Shown: positions 9,196-18,128 of the stretch, piece by piece | Layout: every line of letters begins with the position of its first letter | How positions within the stretch are numbered: position 1 is the first letter of the stretch | Assembly (NCBI GenBank): GCA_000733415.1 | Contig: KL662191.1 | Location: forward strand, 1,523,028 to 1,587,027 | From: [Leptolyngbya] sp. JSC-1 | GTDB taxonomy: Bacteria; Cyanobacteriota; Cyanobacteriia; Elainellales; Elainellaceae | Direction of reading: 5' to 3' | Length of the DNA: 64,000 nt | Notes under the pieces: model-generated | Databases searched by the model: none | The model's input: only the letters and a program-made list of their open reading frames with translations | What the model was told of the DNA's origin: nothing | Translations under genes and position numbers: made by a program

Positions 9196-10060
9196 AAAAC
9201 TGAATTGGTATCAGCTAACGCTTCGAAGCAAGCAGTTTCTATCATCGAAATCGCTAATCGCTAAGATAAAAAATTGCTATCTTTGGCGTTAATTGCTCAG
9301 ATTAAAACCGGATTCAGGTTCAAAGCAGCAGCAAATGCTACCGATTTGAGGGAAGAAATCGTTAGATTGAATCGAGCTAAATTCTGCCATTGGTTTTTCT
9401 CGATATTTGAATCGAGTTTTGCACTAGCCTGGACTAATTTCTGGCTTGTCTCTGGCTTAAACTGGGCATAAAACTGTTAAAAATTCCTGCCCAATTTGAC
9501 CCGCTTTACCGCTACCCTTCGTCTCCAGTTCGGTTTGCTAATCCAGCTAATACGAGTTAGATATAGAAATATGGCTGGATAACCAAATAATTTCTGTAGT
9601 TAGACTAGCGATTTTCCGAATGCAAATTGGAAGAAATTATTAAAAATAGTTTTGTGCCTCAGCATTTCTCAGCAAACTATGGCTGTTTCGGCTAAATTTT
9701 ATCGAAATAGCTCGAAGGCACTGCAACTCAATTCTCTCAACCGAATTAGCTCCGGTCTGGGAAACTTGTAGACAAAATGCTCTGCTGGGCAGACTGAACT
9801 CGGATAGTGCTGCTGCTTTTCGCTTCAGCAAAATAGGCCAAGCTGAAATAGGGAAATTTCGTATCTAAAACTACCGAATATTAACAACTATGAACATCTT
9901 GACGTTTCAATATGCAAAAACTGCATAAAATCCTCGCTTTTCACTCAAGCTTGTCTGACTTGGGGTGGTTTTAGAGATCAGATCAAAGTAGACTCAGCTG
10001 TGAGCAGACCTCTGCAACTGGGTGTAGCATCATGCAGCGTCATGCAGCAGTGGCAGCATA
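9196..10060. other. Long AT-rich intergenic stretch between nirA and the HEAT gene
   Basis: About 870 bases, richer in A+T than the flanking genes. Short open frames exist on both strands but none shows a ribosome site, family similarity or coding bias. No hairpin terminator or RNA gene recognised. ntcB and nirB, found divergent from nirA in some cyanobacteria, are not here. Confidence 0.5.
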
Positions 10061-10133
10061 TGGATGCCCCATAAATGCCCGGTAGACATGCCCGATAAAT
10101 GCCCGATTAGATACCCAATAGACGCCCAATTTT
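10057..10133. repeat. Degenerate tandem repeat at the 5' end of the HEAT gene
   Basis: The word ATGCCC recurs with variants (GATGCCCC, AAATGCCCG, CATGCCCG, AAATGCCCG, GATACCCA, GACGCCCA) in a loose array with a unit of about 14-20 bases. If translated it gives a Met-Pro-x-Lys-Cys-Pro pattern that looks unlike the rest of the protein, which argues for a downstream start. Confidence 0.6.
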
Positions 10134-10165
10134 CTTCGGACTGGCCTCTGATTAATTTCACATCG

Positions 10166-11473
10166 ATGAATAAACTAACGCATCTAGACAAACCAGCGAA
10201 CACAGCTGCGGATATGCCATCAGATATCCCTGCAAGCATTGAATGTTCGGCATCGCTGACAGCCGTGTTGCATAGCCTACAAACCGGAGATTTTCAGAGT
10301 CGTTGGGAGGCTGCTAAACTAATTCCGACCTTTGGAGAAGCGGCGATTCTGCCTTTACTAGAACTGCTGCAACAGGTCCAAGCAGGGAGTGATTCTTCCG
10401 ATGATGACGATGACGATTGGCAATTGCTTTGGTTTATCGCTCGGATTCTAGGACAGTTTCAGCATCCGTTGGCTATTAGTGCGTTGGTTGAAATTTTGTT
10501 CACAACTGATGACACCGAAACGCTGACGATGGCGGCGATGACCTTGGCCACAATTGGACCGGCGGCGATCCCACCCCTGAGCGAGCTACTGGCTCGGCCC
10601 TCTAGTCGCTTGATTGCGGTGCAGGCGTTGGCTCAAATCCAGCATCCAAATGTCATCCCTGCCTTACTCGGTGTGATGGAGGATGCCAACCCGCAGGTGC
10701 GGGCAGCAGCCATGGAAGCACTGAGTCACTTTCGCAGCCCGGCAATCACAGCCATGCTAGTGGCGGCCTTACGCGATCCGAATGTGCCCGTGCGACGCGC
10801 TGCCGTCGTTGCCTTGGGCATTCAGGCTGAGGCAGACCCGCCAGTTGAGTTAGTCGAGCATTTAACTCCGCTGCTGTGGGACCTGAATCTGGACGTCTGT
10901 CGGCAAACGGCAATCGCGCTGGGACGAATTGGCACAGAAGCGGCAATTCACGTGTTGGATCGGGTCTTGCAGTCGCCCCACACCCCAGTTGAGCTGCAAA
11001 TGGAAGTAGCGCGTGCCTTGGCCTGGATCGATTCGGCCTTAGCCTTGCAGCCACTGAAGACTTACCTAATGCAAACTGCATCTTCTGGCTCAGATTCGCT
11101 GATTTTGGCTCAAGAAATTGTGGCGGTTTTAGGGCGAGTGGAATCAACTGAGTCGCGCTCGATGGCGTTGGAAATTCTGCTGAGTTTACTTCATACCGCT
11201 CATCCAATCTCCCAAACTCCCTCCGGCAAGCAGCAAATTGCCCTCAGTTTAGGTCAGCTCCAGGATGCTAGCGCTATTGATGCTTTGATTTCCATGCTGA
11301 GTGATGCCAACACGAGCGTGCAGTTTCATGTGATCGCGGCGCTGAAGCAACTTGCCGCGCACGGAGCCTATGACCGTCTACAAACCTTACTAGCTTCAAA
11401 TGCAGTGCCCGCTGACCTGAAAGCTGGCATTGCTAATGCGCTACGAGAATGGCAGATTCATACGGGGTTGTAG
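10166..11473 (+). CDS. HEAT-repeat protein divergent from the nirA operon
   Basis: The frame is open from 10064, but the first 34 codons encode a repeat-derived Met/Pro/Cys stretch, so I place the start at the ATG at 10166 (435 residues; another ATG at 10214 is possible). From about residue 45 on the protein is a series of roughly 30-residue helical pairs typical of HEAT/PBS-lyase repeats, e.g. VIPALLGVMEDANPQVRAAA and AITAMLVAALRDPNVPVRRA, interrupted by an acidic SSDDDDDD segment. Such solenoids bind proteins; CpcE/CpcF bilin lyases are one branch, but I see no specific lyase signature. Its place opposite nirA suggests a link to nitrate assimilation, which is only inference. Confidence 0.85.
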   Translation: MNKLTHLDKPANTAADMPSDIPASIECSASLTAVLHSLQTGDFQSRWEAAKLIPTFGEAAILPLLELLQQVQAGSDSSDDDDDDWQLLWFIARILGQFQHPLAISALVEILFTTDDTETLTMAAMTLATIGPAAIPPLSELLARPSSRLIAVQALAQIQHPNVIPALLGVMEDANPQVRAAAMEALSHFRSPAITAMLVAALRDPNVPVRRAAVVALGIQAEADPPVELVEHLTPLLWDLNLDVCRQTAIALGRIGTEAAIHVLDRVLQSPHTPVELQMEVARALAWIDSALALQPLKTYLMQTASSGSDSLILAQEIVAVLGRVESTESRSMALEILLSLLHTAHPISQTPSGKQQIALSLGQLQDASAIDALISMLSDANTSVQFHVIAALKQLAAHGAYDRLQTLLASNAVPADLKAGIANALREWQIHTGL

Positions 11474-11568
11474 GGTGGTGAATGGATTGGGGAGGCAGGA
11501 GCATTGCTGTGGGCTGAGTGGATTAAACTGGCGAAAGTAGATTCCAACAGCCTGGGTGAGAAGACACG

Positions 11569-12522
11569 ATGCCGACTCCAGCTATCTCAATGGACGGTCC
11601 TTCTACTGACAGCTTTGCGATCGAGCAGCTTGTGCCCCGGCTGTTTGCGGTGAAGCATTGGCGCTTGGCGATGGGGTTACAGCCGCTGTTGCTGAAGAAT
11701 TGGATTGAAATTGGCCCAGATTGGGCAGAGCAGTTACAGCAAAAAGATGAACTGCTGACTCAGCGCTATGCGGAGGTGTTTGCTAGCCTACCGGGCTGTG
11801 AAGCAGCTCAGCAAGAAGTTTTGGATTTACTGGTAACGCATTTGCTTCAATATTTTCCGCAACATTATCAGCAACAAGACGATTGGCTGATTAATATCTC
11901 CACAGGACAACGCTGGCGCTGCTCTGAGTTTGCAGATCAGCCCCTGGATTTAGCTGGTAGACTGGTGCAGGAAGACCTCTGTTTGCTGTTGCCGAGTGAA
12001 GCAGGTTACCAGTTGGCTGCCGCCTCAGTTTGCTTCCCCTCGCGCTGGTCGATGCCCGAAAAACTAGGCCGCCCAGTAGCTGAAATCCACCAGCCCGTTC
12101 CCGGTTATGATCGCAAGTTGGCGCGCCCAGTTAACCAGTTTTTTCAGCGGCTTCAACCTGCTTATCCTGGCTATCGCTTCAACTGGAGTATCGTCGATTC
12201 ACCAGCTTTATTCCTATCTCCTACCATTCATTCAACCAAAAATTCTGCTTTGATTCATCCGACTATTACTGCTCAAAATGCTGGTGAGCAGCTTTGGTTG
12301 CGCATAGAGCGCCAAACCCTACGTCGCTTATCGGTCAGCGATGGCATTCTATTTACAATTCGCACCTCTATTTATCCGTTGATTGAAATCGTTGCCTATC
12401 CGACTGTGGCAGGTAATTTAGCCACTATACTTCGGCAGATGCCATCAGAGATGCAGCAATATAAGAGCATTTTGCCATTTCAGGATGTCCTATTAAATTA
12501 TCTAGAATCGATTGGCTCCTAA
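11569..12522 (+). CDS. DUF3445 / haem-dependent oxidative N-demethylase-like protein
   Basis: 317 residues. The middle contains the DUF3445 pattern: LVQEDLCLLL, AASVCFPSRWSMPEKLGRPV, EIHQPVPGY and, later, LWLRIERQTLRRL with ILFTIRTSIYPL. Family knowledge: Pfam PF11927 proteins are related to the alpha subunit of haem-dependent oxidative N-demethylase; most cyanobacterial members have no tested substrate. It starts 95 bases after the HEAT gene on the same strand and may be co-transcribed with it and with the methyltransferase that follows. Family call is firm, substrate unknown. Confidence 0.85.
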   Translation: MPTPAISMDGPSTDSFAIEQLVPRLFAVKHWRLAMGLQPLLLKNWIEIGPDWAEQLQQKDELLTQRYAEVFASLPGCEAAQQEVLDLLVTHLLQYFPQHYQQQDDWLINISTGQRWRCSEFADQPLDLAGRLVQEDLCLLLPSEAGYQLAAASVCFPSRWSMPEKLGRPVAEIHQPVPGYDRKLARPVNQFFQRLQPAYPGYRFNWSIVDSPALFLSPTIHSTKNSALIHPTITAQNAGEQLWLRIERQTLRRLSVSDGILFTIRTSIYPLIEIVAYPTVAGNLATILRQMPSEMQQYKSILPFQDVLLNYLESIGS

Positions 12523-12602
12523 TTGAGTAGACATCTTCTGACCGACAATAGAGAATAGACTCCTGCTTTCGATCAACTTCGATAGGGTTTGATAGACGTT
12601 GC

Positions 12603-13265
12603 ATGAATCTTGACGCCAGACAATATGCACCCGCCACAGAGCGCAACCGCGAGCCGATCCTAAATGTGTTGCTCCAGGTGTTACCGCCAGCTACTGTGCC
12701 AGCCACCGTGCTAGAAATTGCCAGCGGCACCGGCGAACATGCGGTCTTTTTTGCCCCTCGCCTTGCTCCTCGCAATTGGATTACTTCTGATCCCAATGCA
12801 GAGGCACGAGCCAGCATTGCCGCATGGCAGAACCATTTTCCAGCGCCTCACCTGTTTGGGCCAATTGCGCTCGATGTGCATGACGCAGTTTGGAGCGTCG
12901 AGCAGCCCAACTTACCAGAGCCACTGGCTAACCTTGACCTCAACCGAGCACCTATCCGAGCAATTGTTGCAATCAATATGATTCACATTGCGCCTTGGTC
13001 CGCCTGTTTAGGCTTGATGGCCGGTGCCCAGCGGATTCTGCCAGCGGGCGGCATTCTCTATCTGTATGGCCCGTTCATGCAAAGCGGTGAACATACAGCT
13101 CCCAGCAACGCGGCCTTCGACCAAAGCCTACGAGCGCGAAATCCGCAATGGGGTGTGCGCAACCTAGAAGATGTGATTGCCGTTGCCGAAGATCATCAGC
13201 TTGCGTTCGTCCAAACCTACGCGATGCCGGCCAATAATCTTTCGGTAGTGTTTCAACGGCAGTAG
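12603..13265 (+). CDS. DUF938 class I SAM-dependent methyltransferase
   Basis: 220 residues. The opening NLDARQYAPATERNREPIL is the DUF938 hallmark. It is followed by the SAM-binding motif VLEIASGTGEHAVFFA and the second-strand acidic region WITSDPNAEA; motif LYLYGPFMQSGEHTAPSN lies near residue 155. Cytoplasmic, substrate unknown. It begins 80 bases after the DUF3445 gene in the same direction; no conserved partnership is known to me. Confidence 0.88.
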   Translation: MNLDARQYAPATERNREPILNVLLQVLPPATVPATVLEIASGTGEHAVFFAPRLAPRNWITSDPNAEARASIAAWQNHFPAPHLFGPIALDVHDAVWSVEQPNLPEPLANLDLNRAPIRAIVAINMIHIAPWSACLGLMAGAQRILPAGGILYLYGPFMQSGEHTAPSNAAFDQSLRARNPQWGVRNLEDVIAVAEDHQLAFVQTYAMPANNLSVVFQRQ

Positions 13266-13273
13266 ACGGGAGA

Positions 13274-13314
13274 AGTCTGTTCAGAATTCTGTGTCAATCC
13301 GATTATCTGGCTCC
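13274..13314. repeat. Terminal-repeat-like sequence, copy 1
   Basis: AGTCTGTTCAGAATTCTGTG followed by TCAATCCGATTATCTGGCTCC. The first 25 bases match the copy at 20812-20835 almost exactly, and all 41 align to the reverse complement of 60485-60525 with about 33 identities. Looks like a solo end of an insertion sequence; no transposase is attached. Confidence 0.65.
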
Positions 13315-13478
13315 TAATATCAAATCCGATAAACGGCCTAAATTTAAATGCCGCGTTGTACAGGTGTTTTGCCAAAACGCCTCTACGCGAACTCAACCGG
13401 TTGACAGCCTGGGGCTGAATTACCGAAAATTATCTGATTAATAATAATTTCTCATTGCTAAAAGCAAGGAACACTACC

Positions 13479-14075
13479 GTGGTCAGTCGGGCTTGGATCG
13501 TGGGGTTGTTGGGAAGTGGGTGCCTGTTGGGTCAAGAATTGTTGAATCAGGAGCTAGCCGCAGCGCGTCCGGCTGCCGTGTTTGGGCCTTATATCTATCA
13601 GATTCGGCAGGAGTTGCCGCCCAGTTATGAAATGCGATTGCCAGCAGAGGTGATCTTGACGGCAGGCCCGGGACTAGACCCGGAGGAATTGATCATTAAA
13701 CTGCTGCCCTCTCCCAATCCAGGCCGGTTGACCGTCGGGCTATTTACCTGTGAGCGCAGTCCCTTTCCCTGTCTGGTCGGCGGATTTTCGGTCGAGGCGA
13801 ATCGTTCGATCAGCGCCCAGCGGGAACTGCAACGCCATCAAACTCAGGGCAATCCGATTACCCTAGCCCAAGGCGTGCGGGGCTATCTGCGGGAAGGACC
13901 GTCGCTCAAACCCGTTTCCGAGTTTTCTTCGCTGATGTGGGAGCAGGGCGGCATGATTTACACCATCAGCTTTCTGGCGGCTGAGCGGGAAAATATCTTA
14001 ACGATGGGCCGCTCGATGGCCAATCAACCGCCACTCCGGTCTGTGCAACTCCCCAATCCGTCACCAAATGAGTAA
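13479..14075 (+). CDS. Secreted protein of unknown function
   Basis: I place the start at GTG 13479, because AAGGA (13466-13470) lies 8 bases upstream; a TTG at 13455 is the alternative. The 198-residue product begins with a signal peptide (VSRAWIVGLLGSGCLLG then an Ala-rich cleavage region, AAARPAAVFGPY). The mature part contains IYQIRQELPPSYEMRLPAEV and GLFTCERSPFPCLVGGFSVE with two close cysteines, resembling unnamed cyanobacterial proteins; I recognise no domain. It ends 128 bases before atpD on the same strand. Confidence 0.75.
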   Translation: MVSRAWIVGLLGSGCLLGQELLNQELAAARPAAVFGPYIYQIRQELPPSYEMRLPAEVILTAGPGLDPEELIIKLLPSPNPGRLTVGLFTCERSPFPCLVGGFSVEANRSISAQRELQRHQTQGNPITLAQGVRGYLREGPSLKPVSEFSSLMWEQGGMIYTISFLAAERENILTMGRSMANQPPLRSVQLPNPSPNE

Positions 14076-14203
14076 TAATTCTTAGTGGACTTGTTTCACA
14101 TTTCTTTAATTGTTCACATTCAGTGCTAATCTGAATAGTGGCATTTTTAAGCGTGCAAGTATTTGACAAGTATTTGAAAAGCTGATCACACATAGGCGCA
14201 AGC

Positions 14204-15661
14204 ATGGTCACCACAGCAGAAAAAACCAACATTGGCTATATCAGTCAGGTCATTGGTCCCGTTGTCGATGTTCGATTTCCCGCGGGACAGATGCCCAAGA
14301 TCTACAATGCTCTTTCCATTAAGGGCACCAATTCGGCAGGGCAAGAAGTTTCCGTTATCTGTGAAGTACAGCAGCTTCTGGGCGACAACCAGGTGCGGTC
14401 GGTGGCAATGAGTTCCACAGACGGTCTGGTGCGCGGCATGGAAGTGGTCGATACGGGTGCTCCGATTAGCGTTCCGGTCGGTACCGCTACCTTGGGGCGA
14501 ATTTTCAACGTTTTGGGTGAGCCGGTCGATAACAAAGGTCCTGTAGACACCAGCGAGACCTCGCCGATTCACCGTCCTGCGCCTAAGCTGACCGAGCTGG
14601 AAACCAAACCTTCGGTGTTTGAGACCGGCATCAAGGTGATTGACCTGCTCACTCCCTATCGTCGTGGCGGCAAGATTGGCTTGTTTGGCGGCGCGGGCGT
14701 CGGCAAGACCGTAATTATGATGGAGCTGATCAACAACATTGCCACCCAACATGGGGGCGTGTCGGTGTTTGGCGGTGTGGGCGAACGAACCCGCGAAGGC
14801 AACGACCTATACAATGAAATGATCGAGTCGGGCGTAATCGACAAAGATAACCCGGCTAACTCTAAGATCGCGCTGGTTTACGGTCAGATGAACGAACCAC
14901 CCGGAGCCAGAATGCGGGTTGGTCTGTCGGCACTGACCATGGCTGAATACTTCCGGGATGTCAACAAGCAAGACGTGCTGCTGTTCATCGACAATATCTT
15001 CCGGTTTGTACAAGCCGGTTCTGAAGTGTCTGCGCTACTGGGCCGGATGCCTTCTGCGGTCGGATACCAGCCTACCCTCGGTACCGACGTGGGCGATCTG
15101 CAAGAGCGGATTACCTCGACCACCGAAGGTTCGATTACCTCGATTCAGGCTGTTTATGTGCCAGCCGATGACTTGACCGATCCCGCTCCTGCCACTACCT
15201 TTGCCCACCTGGACGGAACCACCGTACTCTCGCGTGGTCTAGCTTCCAAGGGGATCTATCCGGCTGTGGACCCGCTGGATTCGACTTCAACCATGTTGCA
15301 GCCCAGCGTGGTTGGTGATGAGCACTATGGCACCGCTCGTGCTGTGCAGGCGACGCTACAGCGCTACAAAGAACTGCAAGACATCATTGCTATTCTCGGT
15401 CTTGACGAGTTGTCGGAAGATGACCGTCTCACCGTGGCGCGGGCGCGGAAAATTGAGCGCTTCCTGTCTCAACCCTTCTTTGTGGCCGAGGTCTTCACCG
15501 GCTCTCCGGGCAAATATGTGCCGCTGGAAAAAACCATCAAAGGCTTTCAGATGATTCTGTCGGGTGACCTCGATGAACTGCCAGAGCAAGCCTTCTATAT
15601 GGTAGGCGACATCGATGAAGCCATTGCCAAGGGTGAAAAACTGAAGGCAGAAGGGAAATAA
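14204..15661 (+). CDS. atpD: F1-ATP synthase beta subunit AtpD
   Basis: 485 residues, the normal length. Beta-barrel N-domain (IGYISQVIGPVVDVRFPAGQ), catalytic P-loop GLFGGAGVGKTVIMMELI, GERTREGNDLYNEM, and the DELSEED motif in LDELSEEDRLTVARARKIE that touches gamma. Known role: catalytic subunit of the thylakoid/plasma-membrane ATP synthase. In cyanobacteria beta and epsilon are usually encoded apart from the main atp cluster, as here with atpC following. Start ATG at 14204; the sequence upstream is AT-rich with no strong ribosome site. Confidence 0.99.
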   Translation: MVTTAEKTNIGYISQVIGPVVDVRFPAGQMPKIYNALSIKGTNSAGQEVSVICEVQQLLGDNQVRSVAMSSTDGLVRGMEVVDTGAPISVPVGTATLGRIFNVLGEPVDNKGPVDTSETSPIHRPAPKLTELETKPSVFETGIKVIDLLTPYRRGGKIGLFGGAGVGKTVIMMELINNIATQHGGVSVFGGVGERTREGNDLYNEMIESGVIDKDNPANSKIALVYGQMNEPPGARMRVGLSALTMAEYFRDVNKQDVLLFIDNIFRFVQAGSEVSALLGRMPSAVGYQPTLGTDVGDLQERITSTTEGSITSIQAVYVPADDLTDPAPATTFAHLDGTTVLSRGLASKGIYPAVDPLDSTSTMLQPSVVGDEHYGTARAVQATLQRYKELQDIIAILGLDELSEDDRLTVARARKIERFLSQPFFVAEVFTGSPGKYVPLEKTIKGFQMILSGDLDELPEQAFYMVGDIDEAIAKGEKLKAEGK

Positions 15662-15673
15662 ATAAGTTTTGAA

Positions 15674-15825
15674 TGTTGAGTTTTGAGTTTTGAGTTGAAA
15701 CTGATTGTAGGGCTGTTCTGAGAGCTGGTCCTAATTAGAGGACGGCTTCAGAGGAAGTGAGCAACAGCACTCAAGCTAGTTCCAATCGTTCAAAACTCAG
15801 AACTCAAAACTTAAAACTTAAAACT
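15674..15825. repeat. Two complementary heptamer arrays between atpD and atpC
   Basis: At 15674-15694 the heptamer TTTTGAG is repeated three times; at 15791-15825 CAAAACT/TAAAACT is repeated five times. The second is the reverse complement of the first in repeat phase, so the transcript could pair across a loop of about 95 bases, ending just before the atpC ribosome site at about 15827. Confidence 0.75.
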
Positions 15826-15837
15826 TGGAGAGAAACT

Positions 15838-16254
15838 ATGCCATTAACAGTTCGTGTTGTTGCTCCTGACAAAACGGTTTGGGATGCAGCAGCTGAAGAA
15901 GTGATATTGCCCAGTACGACGGGTCAGTTAGGGGTACTACCGGGTCACGCACCGCTCTTGACTGCTCTGGATGTCGGCGTCATGCGCGTCCGGGCGAATC
16001 GGGAATGGTTGGCAATTGCCCTGATGGGCGGCTTTGCTGAGGTAGAAAACGACGAAGTCACCATTCTGGTGAATGCCGCAGAACGAGGCGATGCCATCAA
16101 CCTAGAAGAAGCACGCACTGCTTACACCGAAGCTATGCGTAAGTTCGATCAGGTCGAGAGTGGCGATAATCGTCAGGCCAAACTTCAGGCTGAACGATCA
16201 ATGCGGCGTGCTCGTGCCCGATTCCAGGCGGCTGGAGGCATGGTGCAGGTTTAG
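15838..16254 (+). CDS. atpC: F1-ATP synthase epsilon subunit AtpC
   Basis: 138 residues from the ATG at 15838, chosen because the protein then begins MPLTVRVVAPDKTVWDAAAE like its family and GGAGAGA sits 5 bases upstream; the frame is open further up but reads through heptamer repeats. N-terminal beta-sandwich with LPSTTGQLGVLPGHAPLLTA, C-terminal helical hairpin with Arg-rich QAERSMRRARARFQ. Known role: central stalk subunit coupling rotation and restraining ATP hydrolysis. Followed by a hairpin terminator. Confidence 0.98.
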   Translation: MPLTVRVVAPDKTVWDAAAEEVILPSTTGQLGVLPGHAPLLTALDVGVMRVRANREWLAIALMGGFAEVENDEVTILVNAAERGDAINLEEARTAYTEAMRKFDQVESGDNRQAKLQAERSMRRARARFQAAGGMVQV

Positions 16255-16327
16255 GTTAGAGAACTAAATCGCCTGCATTTTGCTCGCAGGAATTCTGTGA
16301 ATACAGCGGACAAATGCAAATACAGTG

Positions 16328-16364
16328 AAACCCAACGGCTGATGAGTCAACTGTTGGGTTTTGC
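16328..16364 (+). terminator. Hairpin terminator after atpC
   Basis: AAACCCAAC (16328-16336) and GTTGGGTTT (16353-16361) form a perfect 9-bp stem with a 16-base loop, ending in a T run. It lies 74 bases after the atpC stop. Confidence 0.75.
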
Positions 16365-16404
16365 ACTTTAACTCTTTAACTGTTTTGCACTTTAATTAGC
16401 TACC

Positions 16405-16560
16405 GTGTCCACACAAGTCGAGGATCCCCCCTAACCTCCCTTAAATCAAGGGGGAAGAGGCGCAGCCTGTGCGCAGCACCTACCAATCAGGGATTGAAGT
16501 CCCCCTTGATCTACGCCGAAGGCGCATCCCCGTAGGGGCTTAGGGGGATTGTGCTATGCA
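16405..16560. repeat. Dispersed palindromic repeat, copy A
   Basis: Begins near CCGTGTCCACACAAGTCGAG and contains GATCCCCCCTAACC, CTTAAATCAAGGGGGAA, ACCAATCAGGGATTGAAGTC and then GCCGAAGGCGCATCCCCGTA. The same modules recur at 63790-64000, the first half in the same orientation and the second half inverted. No coding content. Confidence 0.8.
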
Positions 16561-16703
16561 CACGCTGCGCGAACAAACTCATTATCCGCGCCAGCGAGAC
16601 GCTGGCACTACGGCTCGTCAAAGTGAACAATCTAACAGAGCATCCACTCGCTTGACCTATTCCTAGCAGCTAAAGCCAATTCTGGCTCCTGCCTCCTGAC
16701 TTC

Positions 16704-16985
16704 TTACTGCTCCCCTTCCGGGTTGCTGCTAGACGCGGTATCTACCCCGCTCGTTGCATCAGCCGGACGAATTGCGACAATTTTGCCGCCCATCCGTGTA
16801 ATCCGCTGCATTTCCTGGTTCATGCGATTGTAAGGAACTTGAATAAAAATACTGCTGCTGGTACGCATTGCATAGTTATTTTTATCGGTTTGATCGTTTT
16901 GGCGTAAGCCAGTCACCTCATAGACAAAAACGCGATTCTCAGCTGACGAGGAAGACGGGTTTGTTAATACGGATTGTCCTAACAT
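16704..16985 (-). CDS. cpcD: Phycocyanin rod-capping linker CpcD
   Basis: 93 residues, about the usual 80-90. The CpcD fold is visible: NRVFVYEVTGLRQND, IFIQVPYNRMNQEMQRI and the ending GGKIVAIRP; the C-terminal Ser/Glu tail is extra. Known role: caps the distal end of phycobilisome rods and limits rod length. Last gene of the cpcBAC2C1D cluster, 226 bases after cpcC1. Its similarity to the C-terminal 50 residues of both rod linkers upstream is plain (YEQL and Q-x-I-x-x-x-GGK motifs). The cluster ends here without cpcE/cpcF. Confidence 0.96.
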   Translation of the reverse strand: MLGQSVLTNPSSSSAENRVFVYEVTGLRQNDQTDKNNYAMRTSSSIFIQVPYNRMNQEMQRITRMGGKIVAIRPADATSGVDTASSSNPEGEQ

Positions 16986-17211
16986 GGTGATCAGTCTCCA
17001 TCAAGAATTCATCCAGGTTGATACGAAATTGGCGTTGCTGGTAGGAGATTGGAACTGTGGGGCCACGAGCGAGATACCCTTATGAATCTTTAGCTGATTC
17101 AGCTCAGGAAAACATCCAGCTTCTATCCTCAAAAGCACCAATATCTTCAGCAACGCCCTATGTTTGATTACAGCTTGAGCCGAAGCCAATATACGCAGTA
17201 ACTGTCCCTGC

Positions 17212-18081
17212 CTAGTGGGCCAGCGTTACACTCGCAACCTTGCCTCCCATCTTGTTAATTTGCTGGAGGGTGCTGGAGAGCTGCTCATAAGGCACAATAA
17301 ATTCCCGGTTGCTGCGGCGCACCTTGGGATATCTCGGCAGACTGATGCCGGCCACTTCAATTCGGTACAACCGCTCTGAAGTACCCGGTACGGCGCTACC
17401 AAACACCCGATTGGGTACCACACTCCGCTTAGATGGCAGATAGGCAAAGCCCTCACTGCTACCCGAAGGCGCAACCACGGCTGAAGCACTATTGCGAGCC
17501 AGTTCTGCGGCCAGCCGAGGTGACGTACCCCCGATCTGCGCCCGGTCGCTATTGGCATAGCCGCGATAAAGGCGGAACATGCGGGTAAAGCCGACGGTTT
17601 TTTGCCCGGTTTGGGTTTCAAAGCCGCGATAGTAGGGCACGATGGAATCGCCAAAATTCATCTCGTACTCTTCCGAGTCGATGTAGGAATCGATGTCGGC
17701 CTCGAAGCCTTCGTTTTGGTAACGGTCGAGGTGCTCGATCACTTCCGCTTCGTCGTAAGGAGCACGACCCAGCAAATGCTTGATGTTTAGCTCGATCACC
17801 CGTGTTTGGAAGTGGGGATAGAGGAATTTGCGCTTATAGAGTTCCGATTTAGCAACGGCTCGCACAAATTCCCGCACGGTTAGCTGCCCATTTTTGAGCA
17901 GCGACTCCAGACTCGTCAGGCGTTCCGATTCCATCAGGTAATCGTTGCCTAGCACCTGCCGATAAACAGCATTAATGACAGTCTTAGCATCCTCCGGCGA
18001 CCAGTTTGGCCGCAGCTCAACTGGCCTCGTTTCAGTGAAGCCACTTGTTCCCAAACGGGATGCTCCGGTTGTAATTGCCAC
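17212..18081 (-). CDS. cpcC1: Phycocyanin-associated rod linker CpcC1 (LR33 type)
   Basis: 289 residues. N-terminal PBS linker (pfam00427) domain, about 20-150: RPVELRPNWSPEDAKTVINA, YLMESERLTSLESLLKNGQL and MFRLYRGYANSDRA. C-terminal CpcD-like domain, about 235-289: YRIEVAGISLPRYPKVRRSN and LSSTLQQINKMGGKVASV. Known role: joins phycocyanin hexamers in the rods. Length and place (second linker, before cpcD) match CpcC1 of Synechocystis or CpcI of the Fremyella inducible cpc2 operon. Confidence 0.95.
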   Translation of the reverse strand: MAITTGASRLGTSGFTETRPVELRPNWSPEDAKTVINAVYRQVLGNDYLMESERLTSLESLLKNGQLTVREFVRAVAKSELYKRKFLYPHFQTRVIELNIKHLLGRAPYDEAEVIEHLDRYQNEGFEADIDSYIDSEEYEMNFGDSIVPYYRGFETQTGQKTVGFTRMFRLYRGYANSDRAQIGGTSPRLAAELARNSASAVVAPSGSSEGFAYLPSKRSVVPNRVFGSAVPGTSERLYRIEVAGISLPRYPKVRRSNREFIVPYEQLSSTLQQINKMGGKVASVTLAH

Positions 18082-18128
18082 AGATGATTCTCCTTCAATA
18101 GAGTCCGATCAGTCAGATTCGATGAGTA

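Noticed and set aside
10166..11473. HEAT gene as the missing CpcE/CpcF bilin lyase
   Set aside because: It has HEAT repeats like CpcE but no specific lyase motif, and it lies next to nirA, away from the cpc operon.
14186..14752. 188-codon minus-strand frame over atpD
   Set aside because: Antisense to the highly conserved atpD coding sequence; no ribosome site.
16340..16390. Pair of TTTTGCACTTTAA words as an L-box relative
   Set aside because: Spacing is 25-30 bases and the TTGCACA core is not complete; it belongs to the atpC terminator tail.
17001..17189. 62-codon frame between cpcD and cpcC1
   Set aside because: No ribosome site and no linker or phycobiliprotein similarity; the cpc cluster is explained without it.
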